A stretch of 64,000 bases of DNA from the NCBI RefSeq assembly GCF_003515705.1, contig NZ_QWEH01000003.1, positions 1-64,000 of the forward strand, in the 5' to 3' direction. Position numbers and translations under genes: made by a program. Of the stretch, positions 17,596-26,785 are shown in pieces. Within the stretch, counting starts at the first letter, position 1; the number at the start of each line of letters is the position of its first letter. Source of the DNA: Oceanobacillus profundus. GTDB taxonomy: Bacteria > Bacillota > Bacilli > Bacillales > Amphibacillaceae. The notes beneath the pieces were generated by a model. It saw nothing but the letters and a program-made list of their open reading frames with translations. It was not told where the DNA came from and made no database searches.

Positions 17596-18080
17596 GATTT
17601 ACTCCTTAAGATGCGGTCTATCGCCTTTTCATTCATTTTCTTATAATCTGGTTCGGTAGCTTTAATCGCATTTTCAAGATACTTGCGACCAGGACGATAT
17701 CCTCGCCACATCGATTTTCCTCTCGTTCCAGCACCTAGACCATCAATATAATATCCCGGAGAATGTCTACCTCTTTCATATTTGTCATAAACACCTGGGC
17801 GATAAGGCTCTTCGTGACGTCTTAGAGCATAGTCACTATTAGAACCACCTTCTACGATGACACTAGCACCGCTTTTTTGCGCCTTTTGAAAATTAATTGA
17901 ATCCTCCAAATCACCATGATTATGATGAACAAGTGCTTTTGCTCCTTCTTCTACTAGCATGCCGTATTTTGTATATTCTTCTAACAGCACTGGTTCAACA
18001 TTGCGTTCCATTTTTTTAAGGACTTTGATATATTTGTCAATGCCGATAAATTCAACATTAAAAGCATTTTTCCTAGCCAT
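17592..18080 (-). CDS. HK97 gp10-like head-tail completion protein
   Basis: The 162-residue protein from the ATG at 18080 (M-A-R-K-N-A-F-N-V-E-F) is preferred; an upstream start at 18173 would overlap the previous gene by 100 bases. The helical segment followed by V-E-E-G-A-K-A-L-V-H-H and a basic C-terminus is typical of the gp10 family, which connects head and tail in siphophages. It overlaps the head-closure gene by 8 bases. Confidence 0.8.
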   Translation of the reverse strand: MARKNAFNVEFIGIDKYIKVLKKMERNVEPVLLEEYTKYGMLVEEGAKALVHHNHGDLEDSINFQKAQKSGASVIVEGGSNSDYALRRHEEPYRPGVYDKYERGRHSPGYYIDGLGAGTRGKSMWRGYRPGRKYLENAIKATEPDYKKMNEKAIDRILRSKS

Positions 18081-18414
18081 CAACAAACACCGTCCTGTAA
18101 TAGACTTTGATGCCTGATAGATTAGTAGCTTCATCTTTTGCAACAATTGTACCAGTACCTTCTTTTCCATCAATTGTCACATAATCTAGTTCGGTTCCGC
18201 TATCCGGATTAAAGTCACGCGGTAAATCAATTTCGAGATTAACACGGCGTTCTCTTCCGTTTGCATCCCGTACTAATTGTGACTTGAATTGAACACGTGC
18301 TTTTGATTCGATTGGTTCTGTTTGCGGCCTCCCATACTTGTCGTTAATTAGCCTGCCGTTTTCGTCCAAAATAGGTACATTTGCGATGACTTTTTGTCTC
18401 ATAGGAGGAATCAT
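18073..18414 (-). CDS. Head closure / head-tail joining protein
   Basis: A 113-residue beta-rich protein in the second position of the connector block, where siphophages encode the head-closure (stopper) protein. The sequence contains short strands and a G-T-G-T-I-V segment near the C-terminus, but family membership is inferred chiefly from gene order. It overlaps the genes on both sides. Confidence 0.65.
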   Translation of the reverse strand: MIPPMRQKVIANVPILDENGRLINDKYGRPQTEPIESKARVQFKSQLVRDANGRERRVNLEIDLPRDFNPDSGTELDYVTIDGKEGTGTIVAKDEATNLSGIKVYYRTVFVDG

Positions 18415-18761
18415 ATTAAACGACCTACCTTTGCTCTAGGAGCAGGCTCTAGCAATTGAATAACCGTCGGAGAAATCTCTGTTCCATCGAATGCTACAGA
18501 TACACCCTTAACGCTATAAGATTTCACACCATGGCGTTTCAATTTAGAGAATTCCTCTTCCTCCCCTTCAAGCATGTAAAGGACTTGTAAAGCAACCGCA
18601 CGATCTGTGATAATTTCTACCTTGAAGTTATCTTTTAACAACTCATATGCATCGAAAATGATTTTATCTTGGTCTGTACTTTCTAATTCTTCATACAGGT
18701 GATTTCCATACATTTTATCGAGATATTCTTTAATAGATTCATTGGTGATCAAATTGATCAC
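18411..18761 (-). CDS. Head-tail connector (adaptor) protein
   Basis: A 116-residue protein with several amphipathic helices in the N-terminal two thirds, as in the gp6/gp15-type adaptors that attach to the portal. It is the first of the connector genes after the capsid and overlaps the following gene by 4 bases. The assignment rests on fold pattern and order. Confidence 0.7.
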   Translation of the reverse strand: MINLITNESIKEYLDKMYGNHLYEELESTDQDKIIFDAYELLKDNFKVEIITDRAVALQVLYMLEGEEEEFSKLKRHGVKSYSVKGVSVAFDGTEISPTVIQLLEPAPRAKVGRLI

Positions 18762-19027
18762 TCCTGTTCAGATGCTTCGATAGTCTTAATTAAATCTTCT
18801 TTTTTGAGCTTGGTGTAATCCTCAATACCACGTTCTTCAGCAATTATCTTAAGTTCATCAACTGTATGTTCTTGAAGTGACTTTTCACCTTTTTGTTCTT
18901 CAAGGTTAATTAGTTCTACCTTGTCACCTAGACGATCACCTTGTTCTTTTGTCAGTTCTACTTCCCCATCTGTAGGAATAATTTTTCCTTTATGGACTAA
19001 ATATGCTTTAGCAATATATTTTGGCAT
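18758..19027 (-). CDS. Small head-region protein with Rho-N/HeH-like C-terminal domain
   Basis: An 89-residue protein. The N-terminal half reads like a short beta-hairpin (K-A-Y-L-V-H-K-G-K-I-I). Residues about 53-86 (H-T-V-D-E-L-K-I-I-A-E-E-R-G-I ... L-K-K-E-D-L-I-K) form the two-helix pattern of the Rho N-terminal / SAP-like domain, often found in phage proteins next to the major capsid gene. It may contact DNA or capsid; function is not established. Confidence 0.7.
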   Translation of the reverse strand: MPKYIAKAYLVHKGKIIPTDGEVELTKEQGDRLGDKVELINLEEQKGEKSLQEHTVDELKIIAEERGIEDYTKLKKEDLIKTIEASEQE

Positions 19028-19060
19028 TTGATTTCCTCCTTAATCTTTGAAAATGAAATA

Positions 19061-19080
19061 GAGCGCCAAATTAGACGCTC
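19061..19080 (-). terminator. Hairpin at the end of the major capsid gene
   Basis: On the minus strand GAGCGTC (overlapping the stop codon) pairs with GGCGCTC across a 6-base loop, followed by a T-rich stretch. It probably attenuates transcription after the capsid gene. Confidence 0.55.
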
Positions 19081-20063
19081 ATAATTACAATAGATTGTGG
19101 ACGTTTTATAGCTGGGAATACTGTTTCCCCAATAAAAATAGCTTGACTTGGCGGATTAGTTTCCTTGATTTCAGTAACGGAATAAATTCCGCTTTGGTAG
19201 TTTTTCTCAACTGTTGGTCCTAAGTATGTGTTACCTAGTTCATCGCCAAGAAATACTACTTTATTGTCTTCAAGCAATGGTACTTCTCCGTTACCATAAA
19301 CATCAATCACATCGTCGTTAATTTCATATGGTGGTAAACCTAGTGCAGTTAATACATTTGAAATATCATTTCTAGTTAATAAACGTTGCCCGTTGTTGGT
19401 ACCATATACTTGAACACGAATCTGATCATTATTTAATAGGTGCGCTTCGGTAGCGCTAGTCATATGCATAACACGTGGCTTTTGTCGCTTATTTTCCTTT
19501 TGATACTGTTTAACTGCTGCCCGAATATCTTCTAATGGTGTAGATGCAGAATTTGACCATGCAGTAGTAACACTGATTTTGTTACCCTCTGGAATTCCGA
19601 AGTTAACATTCAAATGAATATCGTTTTCGTCATCGTCATATTCAAGTACACCATTGTATACTGCTTGAGCACGCATATATTCTTCAACATCATAAACACC
19701 TTGGATAAGATCGTCTGTTGTATCATATACGTAATCGATGGCTTGATTCTTTTCTTCATCATCTCTCGGACGATTAAACCGTAGCAACTCTTCCTCATCC
19801 AAACGTGTTCCATGCTGTACTTTCGCTACAGAACCAAACGCTTTTTGTAAATCTTTCTTATCACGTAAGGGTGCAGATGCATTAAATCCAGTTATGCTTG
19901 CTGCTTGACCATACTTACCGTTAATCACATTGTACGAGAAGTTAATATCTTTTATCGTTTTGTTCGGTAGTACGTTTCTAAGTTTATATTCTTTAGCTAC
20001 AGGTACGTTTTCTACGTAACCTTGAAATTGTTCCCCTTGAAATTCTTGTAAATGTAGTGGCAT
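19071..20063 (-). CDS. Major capsid protein (phage capsid protein E family)
   Basis: A 330-residue shell protein. Length, the position directly after the scaffold and decoration genes, and the beta-rich sequence with Y-G-T-N-N-G-Q-R-L and F-L-G-D-E-L-G-N-T-Y-L-G-P-T segments agree with the major capsid protein E family (PF03864), which has the HK97 fold. No N-terminal delta domain is visible, consistent with use of the separate scaffold gene upstream. Confidence 0.85.
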   Translation of the reverse strand: MPLHLQEFQGEQFQGYVENVPVAKEYKLRNVLPNKTIKDINFSYNVINGKYGQAASITGFNASAPLRDKKDLQKAFGSVAKVQHGTRLDEEELLRFNRPRDDEEKNQAIDYVYDTTDDLIQGVYDVEEYMRAQAVYNGVLEYDDDENDIHLNVNFGIPEGNKISVTTAWSNSASTPLEDIRAAVKQYQKENKRQKPRVMHMTSATEAHLLNNDQIRVQVYGTNNGQRLLTRNDISNVLTALGLPPYEINDDVIDVYGNGEVPLLEDNKVVFLGDELGNTYLGPTVEKNYQSGIYSVTEIKETNPPSQAIFIGETVFPAIKRPQSIVIMSV

Positions 20064-20079
20064 TAATTATTCCTCCTTC

Positions 20080-20445
20080 TTACGCATCGAAGCGTAAATA
20101 CCCTTTTACTTCTGCCTTAAACCCTTCAGTAACACCAGTGCATTTGCTTTCTAATGGATGTCCTGCGATAAGCACACCTACAATTGGATTGGAACCATTC
20201 ACAACTTTTACATCGTGAGAAGTTAGTCCAGCACCTTCACGTGTTTCTCCCTCTTCTGCATCTGTCCACGGAACATAAAAACCATCATCACCTATATAAA
20301 CTGCTGTACCAGCTTTAACATACTCGCCTGTAGTAAATTTAGAAGCGTCTAAAGTTGCTCCACCTGTTTTATATTCAGTTCCTACGTTATTACGTAAAAA
20401 GTTTTTACCAGAAACAATATCAATCTTTGTAGGCTGTAAATTCAT
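20080..20445 (-). CDS. Head decoration / capsid-stabilising protein
   Basis: A 121-residue, glycine-rich, beta-type protein between scaffold and major capsid genes, where many phages encode a lambda gpD-like or related decoration protein. The stretch I-V-G-V-L-I-A-G-H-P near residue 88 and the closing G-Y-L-R-F-D-A fit such proteins. The assignment is mostly positional. Confidence 0.65.
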   Translation of the reverse strand: MNLQPTKIDIVSGKNFLRNNVGTEYKTGGATLDASKFTTGEYVKAGTAVYIGDDGFYVPWTDAEEGETREGAGLTSHDVKVVNGSNPIVGVLIAGHPLESKCTGVTEGFKAEVKGYLRFDA

Positions 20446-20447
20446 TG

Positions 20448-21206
20448 TTATTCGTCCTCCTTTTTATGTCTTTCTAATGCTTTTTGGCGACCAGCTTCTT
20501 TCGGGTTCACTTTCTTTTTCTTGTTACCTTTTTGACGGGATCCAGGAACAAAAGTAGTCTTTCTTTTCTTTTTCGCTGGCTCTTCTTCCTCATCCTCCTC
20601 TTCATCATCTGCGGCACCGAAATACTCTGGGAATTCCTCTTCCAATTCCTCGAATAATTCTTCAAGATTTTCTGCTTCCCCATCTTCATCCAAATGAATG
20701 TCATCCACGTTGATCAGACGTGCTAACAGTTTTGGACTTACATCATTATCGACAGCATATTCTTTGACGAGAGCTCTCTTTTCTCTACGTTCCGCCCGCA
20801 GGAGGCGTTTTTCTTTATCAGTCAGTTCTGATTTAAGTGTTTCAAGTTCTTCGTCTTCATCATCATCTTGATTTTGTTTTTTCTTTCCAGCCTGTTCTTT
20901 GAGTCGGCGATACTCTTCTGGATCAATACCTTCATACTTCTTCATTCGTTTACTTAATTGACCTTTAAATTTAGCATTGTATTGTTTTTTGAATTTAGGG
21001 TCCTTAAGTAATTCATCCAAGTCCGGAACATCATCCTCTGGATCTTCATCATCGAGATCGTCTTCAGAATCGTCCTCTGGGTCATCGTCATCCCCATCAG
21101 CAAAAAATTGCAGTTGCATTTTTAACGGCTTTGTTTCCTCTTTCGTTATCGTAGAAAGGTGACGCTCAAATAATGAGATAAACCATGTAAGTAATCGTTT
21201 TAACAT
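20448..21206 (-). CDS. Capsid scaffold protein (DUF4355 type)
   Basis: About 252 residues, extremely acidic (long Asp/Glu runs near residues 40-70 and 195-215) and ending in a basic Lys-rich tail, as phage scaffolds do: the tail binds capsid subunits and the body is expelled. The M-Q-L-Q-F-F-A-D motif about 30 residues from the start is usually at the very N-terminus of DUF4355 scaffolds. The ATG at 21206 has a GAGGAAGG site and is chosen; a start at the M-Q-L-Q-F-F-A position is the alternative, with a more distant GAGGAAA. Confidence 0.8.
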   Translation of the reverse strand: MLKRLLTWFISLFERHLSTITKEETKPLKMQLQFFADGDDDDPEDDSEDDLDDEDPEDDVPDLDELLKDPKFKKQYNAKFKGQLSKRMKKYEGIDPEEYRRLKEQAGKKKQNQDDDEDEELETLKSELTDKEKRLLRAERREKRALVKEYAVDNDVSPKLLARLINVDDIHLDEDGEAENLEELFEELEEEFPEYFGAADDEEEDEEEEPAKKKRKTTFVPGSRQKGNKKKKVNPKEAGRQKALERHKKEDE

Positions 21207-21284
21207 TTCAATTTCCTTCCTCTGCTTAGGTGCAGGAGCCATTACTCAAGTTGTTCTTTAAAGCCTGCAATCATGGAAAAAGGC

Positions 21285-21321
21285 ATAATAAAAACACCTA
21301 GCGCTTGTCTGCCAGGTGTTT
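21285..21321 (-). terminator. Terminator before the scaffold gene
   Basis: On the minus strand AAACACCT and AGGTGTTT pair over a 14-base loop and are followed by TTATT. It overlaps the stop of the 50-residue gene. It implies either partial read-through or a promoter in the 80 bases before the scaffold gene; none was recognised. Confidence 0.65.
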
Positions 21322-21472
21322 ACTTACTACCGTCAACAATATTATTGAATTTCTCTAAATACTCTTTTCTGACCTTTTCCGGTATGCGCTTATCCTCGGT
21401 TATTTGATGGATAAGAGTAATCATACCTGCTACGGCACCAAGCATTTGATTTGGATTGTTTTTCTTTGCCAT
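21320..21472 (-). CDS. 50-residue phage protein
   Basis: An ATG at 21472 follows AAGGAATGAG and opens a 50-codon frame (M-A-K-K-N-N-P-N-Q-M-L-G) immediately after the gp7-like gene. The product is basic with one amphipathic helix. No family is recognised. Spacing and binding site support a real gene in the head operon. Confidence 0.65.
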   Translation of the reverse strand: MAKKNNPNQMLGAVAGMITLIHQITEDKRIPEKVRKEYLEKFNNIVDGSK

Positions 21473-21482
21473 ATTTATCAAC

Positions 21483-22574
21483 TCATTCCTTAATTGATTT
21501 CAAAGCATCTTGATAATCTTGCATTAATTTCTGGTAGTTTTCTGAATTAGCTCTCTTCATACGTTTAAATGCACCTAAATTTGCTGGAGCATCATCACCT
21601 AATAGCCCTTTAATATCTGCATATCGCTTCTTTTCATAATTATTAATGCGATTGAGGCGCTGTTGTTCTTCATATGCTTTCTTTTTGGATGCTGTCCTGG
21701 TGTCTTTGTTAGGATTGAAATTCTTCCATTTGCGCTTAACCTCTTCAATTTCTTTAGCAGACTTAAATTCAAGTACAAACGGCCGAGTAGATCCCCTGCA
21801 GTTCGCATGCCTTGGTGGTAGTGGGGCTTCATCTGTAGTCGGGAATCCCTCATGTTCACCAGTTAAACTAACCACAATACCGTTATATTTGGCACATTCG
21901 GCACATCCATCACCACGCTCAAATATTTCTACCAATCCTACATCATTTTCTAAATAGCGATTTTTAGCACCCTGTACATTTGCCGTTTTTAAGTTAGTTC
22001 GTACTGTTACTTCTGAATAAAAATCAAGTGGCAACTTTCTACCATCAATGGTCATGAAGCTTGTCATACCTTCTTTAGCGAACGAATCAGCAACCCTTTG
22101 AGTTATTACTCTTCTAGGCTTACCATGAATAATTCCACGCTGTAATTCGTTTTTAACGGAGCTGAGAGCATTTTCAATACTTCCAAGAGTGTTTCTTCTT
22201 GCCGTGCGAATAGCTGCTTTCAAATCTAGCATGGTGTTATCTGTTATTTCTGAAACTGCCTCCATATGGACACGATTTGCAAATGCTGTTGCAACTTGGC
22301 CACTACTCGATATACTTCCAGCTAATCCATTTATAGGGTTTATCCCTGTGCTATTCAATGCTCTAGTTGCTTCATCTAAGCCAGAAAAGTATTCCTTGAG
22401 AGATTCAGAAGGAATAACTTCTTCGATAGCTGCATCAATTCGAGCAAACATGCTGTCTATGATCTCTAATGCTCTTTTCGCTTCCCTGTCATTTGCTAGG
22501 TTTGCAACATGAAGCAATTCTAATATTTCTAGCTTCATAGCACGGATAATTTCTAATAGTTCTTCACTGTTCAT
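21483..22574 (-). CDS. SPP1 gp7-like minor head protein
   Basis: A 363-residue protein of the Phage_Mu_F / SPP1 gp7 group (PF04233), present in a few copies in the head and involved in DNA ejection. The C-terminal signature is clear: G-D-G-C-A-E-C ... P-L-P-P-R-H-A-N-C-R-G near residues 228-265, with paired cysteines and the conserved H-x-N-C-R-G. It follows the portal gene with a 1-base overlap, the usual order. Confidence 0.9.
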   Translation of the reverse strand: MNSEELLEIIRAMKLEILELLHVANLANDREAKRALEIIDSMFARIDAAIEEVIPSESLKEYFSGLDEATRALNSTGINPINGLAGSISSSGQVATAFANRVHMEAVSEITDNTMLDLKAAIRTARRNTLGSIENALSSVKNELQRGIIHGKPRRVITQRVADSFAKEGMTSFMTIDGRKLPLDFYSEVTVRTNLKTANVQGAKNRYLENDVGLVEIFERGDGCAECAKYNGIVVSLTGEHEGFPTTDEAPLPPRHANCRGSTRPFVLEFKSAKEIEEVKRKWKNFNPNKDTRTASKKKAYEEQQRLNRINNYEKKRYADIKGLLGDDAPANLGAFKRMKRANSENYQKLMQDYQDALKSIKE

Positions 22575-24175
22575 TACTCATCATCCTGTACCGGATTACC
22601 ATCAGCATCCCTATTTCCCATAAACTGCTGTAATGTCTGTCTACCATTCATTAATGAAAAACTATCATCACCAGATTTCTCAGCTTCAATACGAGCAATC
22701 TCTTCACGTATCCATTCTTCGGATGCATTAGGGTTATTTCTTCTAAGCGTTGTTTCAAGTGATTGTGTCGGTATGTCATTCGCACCCTCAAATGCCATTT
22801 TGTTTTCTTCAATCAATTCCTTACGACTAATTGGAATCATCGATTTAAGCATGATTTCTGGTTCCTCTATCACAACAGCATCGTCATTATAGTTAGCAAG
22901 CCACAACGCACTTTCAATCAACTGCTGCAAGAAGTAAATATATTCAGATTGAATTTGTTCGGCCTTAATTAACGATGTGAACAAATCATAAAATTTAGCC
23001 ACACCAGATTGAGCACCTGTTGCAGTAGTCTTGTCCATGTAAAAATCCACGACTTTTTCAGATGTCTTAGTTTCCATAAGCATGAGTTTCATGAGGTCTT
23101 TTACCCACTGAATATCGCCAATTTTAGTAATATCAATCTGAATTACTTCCAATGCTTTTCCCTGGTCATCGAACGTGGTAACTTCTAGATCACGATGATC
23201 TATTTTTGATTCATCACCGTATCTTTCATGCGCCTTTTCCATTAGTGCTTGCATAACTTCTTTAGAAACAGCAATACGTGGCTTTCCATTACGCTCAAAT
23301 GTGATAGCGTTCCTTGTGAGCGTCCAATTGATTTCATCCTGTTTACCATCTTGCCCTTTTAAGCATGAAGTACCTAATGGATTCATGAATGTTTTTTCAT
23401 TCGGCCAATAAATAACAAAAGGTCTACCTCTACCTAGATAAACCTTTTCCAACTCTTTCATATCTAGAAGCTTTTTTGCTTCATCCTCGGGAACTTCTTC
23501 CGTTTTACGTTGTTCATTAAGTATATAAAGCATGTGCTTGGTGTGTAGATCACCATCTTTTACTTCCTCACGGTACACATGCAAATACTCTTCATCGTCT
23601 ATTTCAATTTCATAGGCTAAATCCACTCCTAATCCATTATCATGAGGGTAATACACGTCTCTAGCTTTAAATTCTAAACGTAGCCCTAATTCGTCATTCC
23701 AAGGTACACCCACTAGACCTCCATCAACTTGTTGCTGCAAGATATTTCCCCAATGCTCAAATGCTAGATTGCTATTCTTTTGAATCTGATTAATAATTTC
23801 CTGCTGTACATGGATGATTCTACTTACTTCGTCTCGTGGTTCATCCACTAACTCGTCTGTTTCTTGGTTAATGTTTTCAGTTTGAAAATCATCCGGCGAT
23901 AAAGAGGACTGTATATTGCCGATAGAGCGACTTACTAGCATTGCGGGTATCTCAGGTATCAACTTACATATATTCGCTACTAGGTATGGTGTTTGAACGT
24001 TTTTGGCCCGTTCTGTACCATACATAATGTTGTCTATAATCTCTCCTTTGGCTATTAACTCCTTAGCGCGCGGAAAAATCTCAGAATGCTTCCCTTCGTA
24101 CAGACTACGATAATAAAATATGTTACCGTGTGTTTTCTCAATTACAGAAGCATCAAATTTTGTCCAGCTTGGCAT
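22574..24175 (-). CDS. Portal protein
   Basis: A 533-residue protein forming the dodecameric DNA gate of the head. It sits between large terminase and gp7-like genes, and is of typical portal length with a helical stem region in the middle (about 280-430) and a polar C-terminus, consistent with the SPP1 gp6 family (PF05133). The acidic C-terminal tail ends D-G-N-P-V-Q-D-D-E. Confidence 0.88.
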   Translation of the reverse strand: MPSWTKFDASVIEKTHGNIFYYRSLYEGKHSEIFPRAKELIAKGEIIDNIMYGTERAKNVQTPYLVANICKLIPEIPAMLVSRSIGNIQSSLSPDDFQTENINQETDELVDEPRDEVSRIIHVQQEIINQIQKNSNLAFEHWGNILQQQVDGGLVGVPWNDELGLRLEFKARDVYYPHDNGLGVDLAYEIEIDDEEYLHVYREEVKDGDLHTKHMLYILNEQRKTEEVPEDEAKKLLDMKELEKVYLGRGRPFVIYWPNEKTFMNPLGTSCLKGQDGKQDEINWTLTRNAITFERNGKPRIAVSKEVMQALMEKAHERYGDESKIDHRDLEVTTFDDQGKALEVIQIDITKIGDIQWVKDLMKLMLMETKTSEKVVDFYMDKTTATGAQSGVAKFYDLFTSLIKAEQIQSEYIYFLQQLIESALWLANYNDDAVVIEEPEIMLKSMIPISRKELIEENKMAFEGANDIPTQSLETTLRRNNPNASEEWIREEIARIEAEKSGDDSFSLMNGRQTLQQFMGNRDADGNPVQDDE

Positions 24176-24194
24176 ATGATCACCTTCTTTCTGT

Positions 24195-25499
24195 TTACCA
24201 TGCGTTTACGCTACTCACTTTAGCTTTTGGAGCAAATAAGATTGTATTTACAAAATATCTGTCTGCATCCATTGCGTGGTCAAACTGTTTAATTGGTTTG
24301 TCTTCCCCTCTATCAGCTGCCTTTTTGTCCCAAACATAAGATGAGAACTCTCTAAAAGTCTCTTTACAACAGTCATTAAAGAGAATCATTTCATCCATCA
24401 AGGCCGTTTGCACGTTTCTTATTCCATCGAGAACAGCATTCTTAGCTTCAATAACGTAAAATCCATCTTTCCTCAGTTGGGCGATAAAACTTGTTGCAGA
24501 TGGATCCACAATAATTCCTTTTGTGCGAATACCTTTGACGAATGCTTTTAAATCCTTGCTGTATTCAACATCCGTTTTCTGTCTGGAAGAGTTACGACCA
24601 TCATAATAATACTCTTTGATCTTGTACCATTTGCCTTCGAACTTACCCCACAAACCAAATGTAGAGGGGTTCTGAGTTCCATAGTCGATTGATACATAGT
24701 ATTCTGTGTATCTTCTATCTTTTGTTTGAACAGAATGCTTGTCCTTGTCGAACATGTCATATATAACACCTTCAGCAAGCACCCATAACCCAAGAATGAA
24801 TCGCTGATAAAATACTCCTGTGAACATTCGTTTATAACGATTTATTACTCTAGCAGATAAAGAAGGGTTATCATCCATGGTAAAATGCAGACGAATAAGA
24901 TTCTTCTCTTTCAGCTTGTCGATGTATTTTTCTTTAAACCAATGATATGGACTTGCTGGGTTACAGTTATACCAATACTTTGAGCCATCTACTGAACAAC
25001 GGGCTTCCGCTTGGCTAACAAATGATTCAGGCATCAGTGCAGCTTCATCGAAGAACATTCCAGCCAGTGTTATCCCCTGTATCAAGTCCTGTGACCTTTC
25101 ATCTTTTCCACCAAAAACATAAAAGTAATTGGTCACCCCGTTTTTAGATATGGTTAAGAAATTATCTGCCCTATGATCTTTAACTAGATATCCTCTGGAC
25201 TTAAGCATTCGCTTTAATGGAGTAATAACGTTACGTCTAAATGCTCCAATAGTTTTTCCTGCCATTCCTAGGTTTTCTTCGTTAAAGGTTTCCATAGCCC
25301 ACATTACGTAAGAAAGTGACATAACAACCGTTTTACCAGCACGAACGGATCCGTCGCAAATAATGCCATCTTTATCTTTCATTGGGGATTTAGGATGCCA
25401 CCAGGTCAATACCTTTTTCTGTTTCTTAGAGAATGGACTAAACTTAAATAATGCAGGTTTAAGCTTCTTCGGTTTCGGAGCTTCCATCGTCGCCGTCAT
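24195..25499 (-). CDS. Terminase large subunit
   Basis: The packaging motor of about 434 residues. The ATP-binding site G-S-V-R-A-G-K-T lies near residues 50-57, and F-F-D-E-A-A is the Walker B. The C-terminal half carries the nuclease domain with D-Y-G-T-Q-N and V-D-P-S-A motifs. The ATG at 25499 is preferred because GGAGGTG lies 7 bases upstream; the start at 25523 lacks such a site. It overlaps the small subunit by 41 bases. The type is that of PBSX/SPP1-like headful phages. Confidence 0.93.
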   Translation of the reverse strand: MTATMEAPKPKKLKPALFKFSPFSKKQKKVLTWWHPKSPMKDKDGIICDGSVRAGKTVVMSLSYVMWAMETFNEENLGMAGKTIGAFRRNVITPLKRMLKSRGYLVKDHRADNFLTISKNGVTNYFYVFGGKDERSQDLIQGITLAGMFFDEAALMPESFVSQAEARCSVDGSKYWYNCNPASPYHWFKEKYIDKLKEKNLIRLHFTMDDNPSLSARVINRYKRMFTGVFYQRFILGLWVLAEGVIYDMFDKDKHSVQTKDRRYTEYYVSIDYGTQNPSTFGLWGKFEGKWYKIKEYYYDGRNSSRQKTDVEYSKDLKAFVKGIRTKGIIVDPSATSFIAQLRKDGFYVIEAKNAVLDGIRNVQTALMDEMILFNDCCKETFREFSSYVWDKKAADRGEDKPIKQFDHAMDADRYFVNTILFAPKAKVSSVNAW

Positions 25500-26382
25500 C
25501 GTCCCACACCTCCACCGCAGCATTACCTAAAGCTTCAATAAATCCATCATCCTCATACTCGATTCCATCTTCTCCATTTATTTTGGCAATCTCAGCCTTC
25601 ATTTTATTAATCTGGATTTGTAGCAACTGTTCTTTCAATGGTTGCTCTCCGTATGATTTCTCGATATCATATTTTTGTTTAACGGCCTTAACCAATTGAT
25701 TAGTTATTCTGGTCAACGCTTCCTCAATATTCATAATGTCATCGATTTTACGGTAATGAGTTTCTTCAATTTCCGTAACCACTAACGCAGAAGTTTTAAC
25801 AGGAACCTTGTGTTGGACTCCATCCTTTTCAATAACATGAATATCCTTCGAATCTTTTAACTGTTGTAGCACTCTTCTTTCTGATTCATTTAATCCATTC
25901 TCTAACTGTTTAATCCGCTTCATCATTCTACGCTGCCTAATAGATAGCTCCCTAATAGTTATATCAATTTGATAAAGTGGGTCAGTCTCGATTGATTCGA
26001 ATAATTCCTTTTCATCATCATCCAGATAGTCCCACATGATAGTTTCATATTCTCCGGTTGTTACTGCGTTCCGATTCCCAGGTGGTGGTGAACCTCCGCT
26101 GTTACCTTTTGCGTTTCGATTACCAACAGGAGCTCCGCCACCTTTGTTTCCTTTGGCGTTCTGATTTCCTTTTGGTGCTCCAAAACGTTTAGGAGCGCTC
26201 CTTTTCGATTTAGGAACGCTCTCTTTTAAATCTCTATCCCATTTATCTTGTGATTTCCATTTTCGGATAGTACTTGCAGACACTTCTAACTTTTTGGCAA
26301 TGTCTACAAGCTTCATTTCTTTTCCGCTTTCTAGCCAAATCCGTTTTGCTTCATCCCTTTTAGGGTCACGTGGTCTAGCCAA
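25459..26382 (-). CDS. Terminase small subunit
   Basis: A 307-residue DNA-recognition subunit. Residues about 18-50 form a helix-turn-helix (D-I-A-K-K-L-E-V-S-A-S-T-I-R-K-W-K). A Gly/Asn-rich region at about 67-110 repeats G-N-R/Q-N-A-K-G-N, as in YqaS-type small terminases of PBSX-like phages. A helical oligomerisation core and an acidic tail complete it. It precedes the large subunit. Confidence 0.9.
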   Translation of the reverse strand: MARPRDPKRDEAKRIWLESGKEMKLVDIAKKLEVSASTIRKWKSQDKWDRDLKESVPKSKRSAPKRFGAPKGNQNAKGNKGGGAPVGNRNAKGNSGGSPPPGNRNAVTTGEYETIMWDYLDDDEKELFESIETDPLYQIDITIRELSIRQRRMMKRIKQLENGLNESERRVLQQLKDSKDIHVIEKDGVQHKVPVKTSALVVTEIEETHYRKIDDIMNIEEALTRITNQLVKAVKQKYDIEKSYGEQPLKEQLLQIQINKMKAEIAKINGEDGIEYEDDGFIEALGNAAVEVWDDDGDDGSSETEEA

Positions 26383-26427
26383 CCTACATCACCGCCCACC
26401 TCCGACTCTTTAAGTTTGAGTTCGTTT

Positions 26428-26652
26428 TTAAAAATCATCTTTTTGTAACTCTAGGTCTATTTCAATTAGTTTCTTTAGATCATCAACTGATTTGATTTCA
26501 ATTCTTCCCTCTTGAAAGTCCTTCACCCAACGAGCTATACTGGCCTGAATAATCTTCCTGTACTTCTCCTTTGATTCTAAGACACCAGTAACAGTCATTG
26601 CTTCATGCTCTATTAAAAGCTCTTCATTAGAACGTTTGTTTGCTTTTTCCAT
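26428..26652 (-). CDS. Small phage protein before terminase
   Basis: A 74-residue, charged, helical protein without a recognised domain. It begins at ATG and is the first gene of the packaging operon. The R-W-V-K-D-F-Q-E-G-R-I motif is of the kind seen in small phage proteins near terminase; the role is unknown. Confidence 0.65.
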   Translation of the reverse strand: MEKANKRSNEELLIEHEAMTVTGVLESKEKYRKIIQASIARWVKDFQEGRIEIKSVDDLKKLIEIDLELQKDDF

Positions 26653-26686
26653 TGCCTAACACCGACCTTTCAAATATAATGAAAGT

Positions 26687-26785
26687 GAGATAGTGGCTAT
26701 TACTCAACTGTGGCCACAGCTTTCCACTATCTCTGCCGTGTTTCGGCACTAATAGGGAGAAGGTGTTACCAGCACCTTCTCTTTT
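26687..26785. other. Cluster of hairpins between methyltransferase and packaging genes
   Basis: Three dyads stand in line: GAGATAGTGG / CCACTATCTC (26687-26696, 26724-26733) enclosing the palindrome TGTGGCCACA; TGCCG / CGGCA (26734-26748); and GAGAAGGTG / CACCTTCTC (26757-26781) followed by a T-rich run on the plus strand. The last would terminate plus-strand RNA, although both flanking genes are minus-strand. The first, read on the minus strand, is followed by a moderately T-rich stretch and may end the methyltransferase transcript. The place, just before terminase, also allows a packaging-related site. Confidence 0.6.

Noticed and set aside
18073-18173. Longer start for the gp10-like gene at 18173
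   Set aside because: It would overlap the head-closure gene by 100 bases and adds a non-conserved N-terminus.
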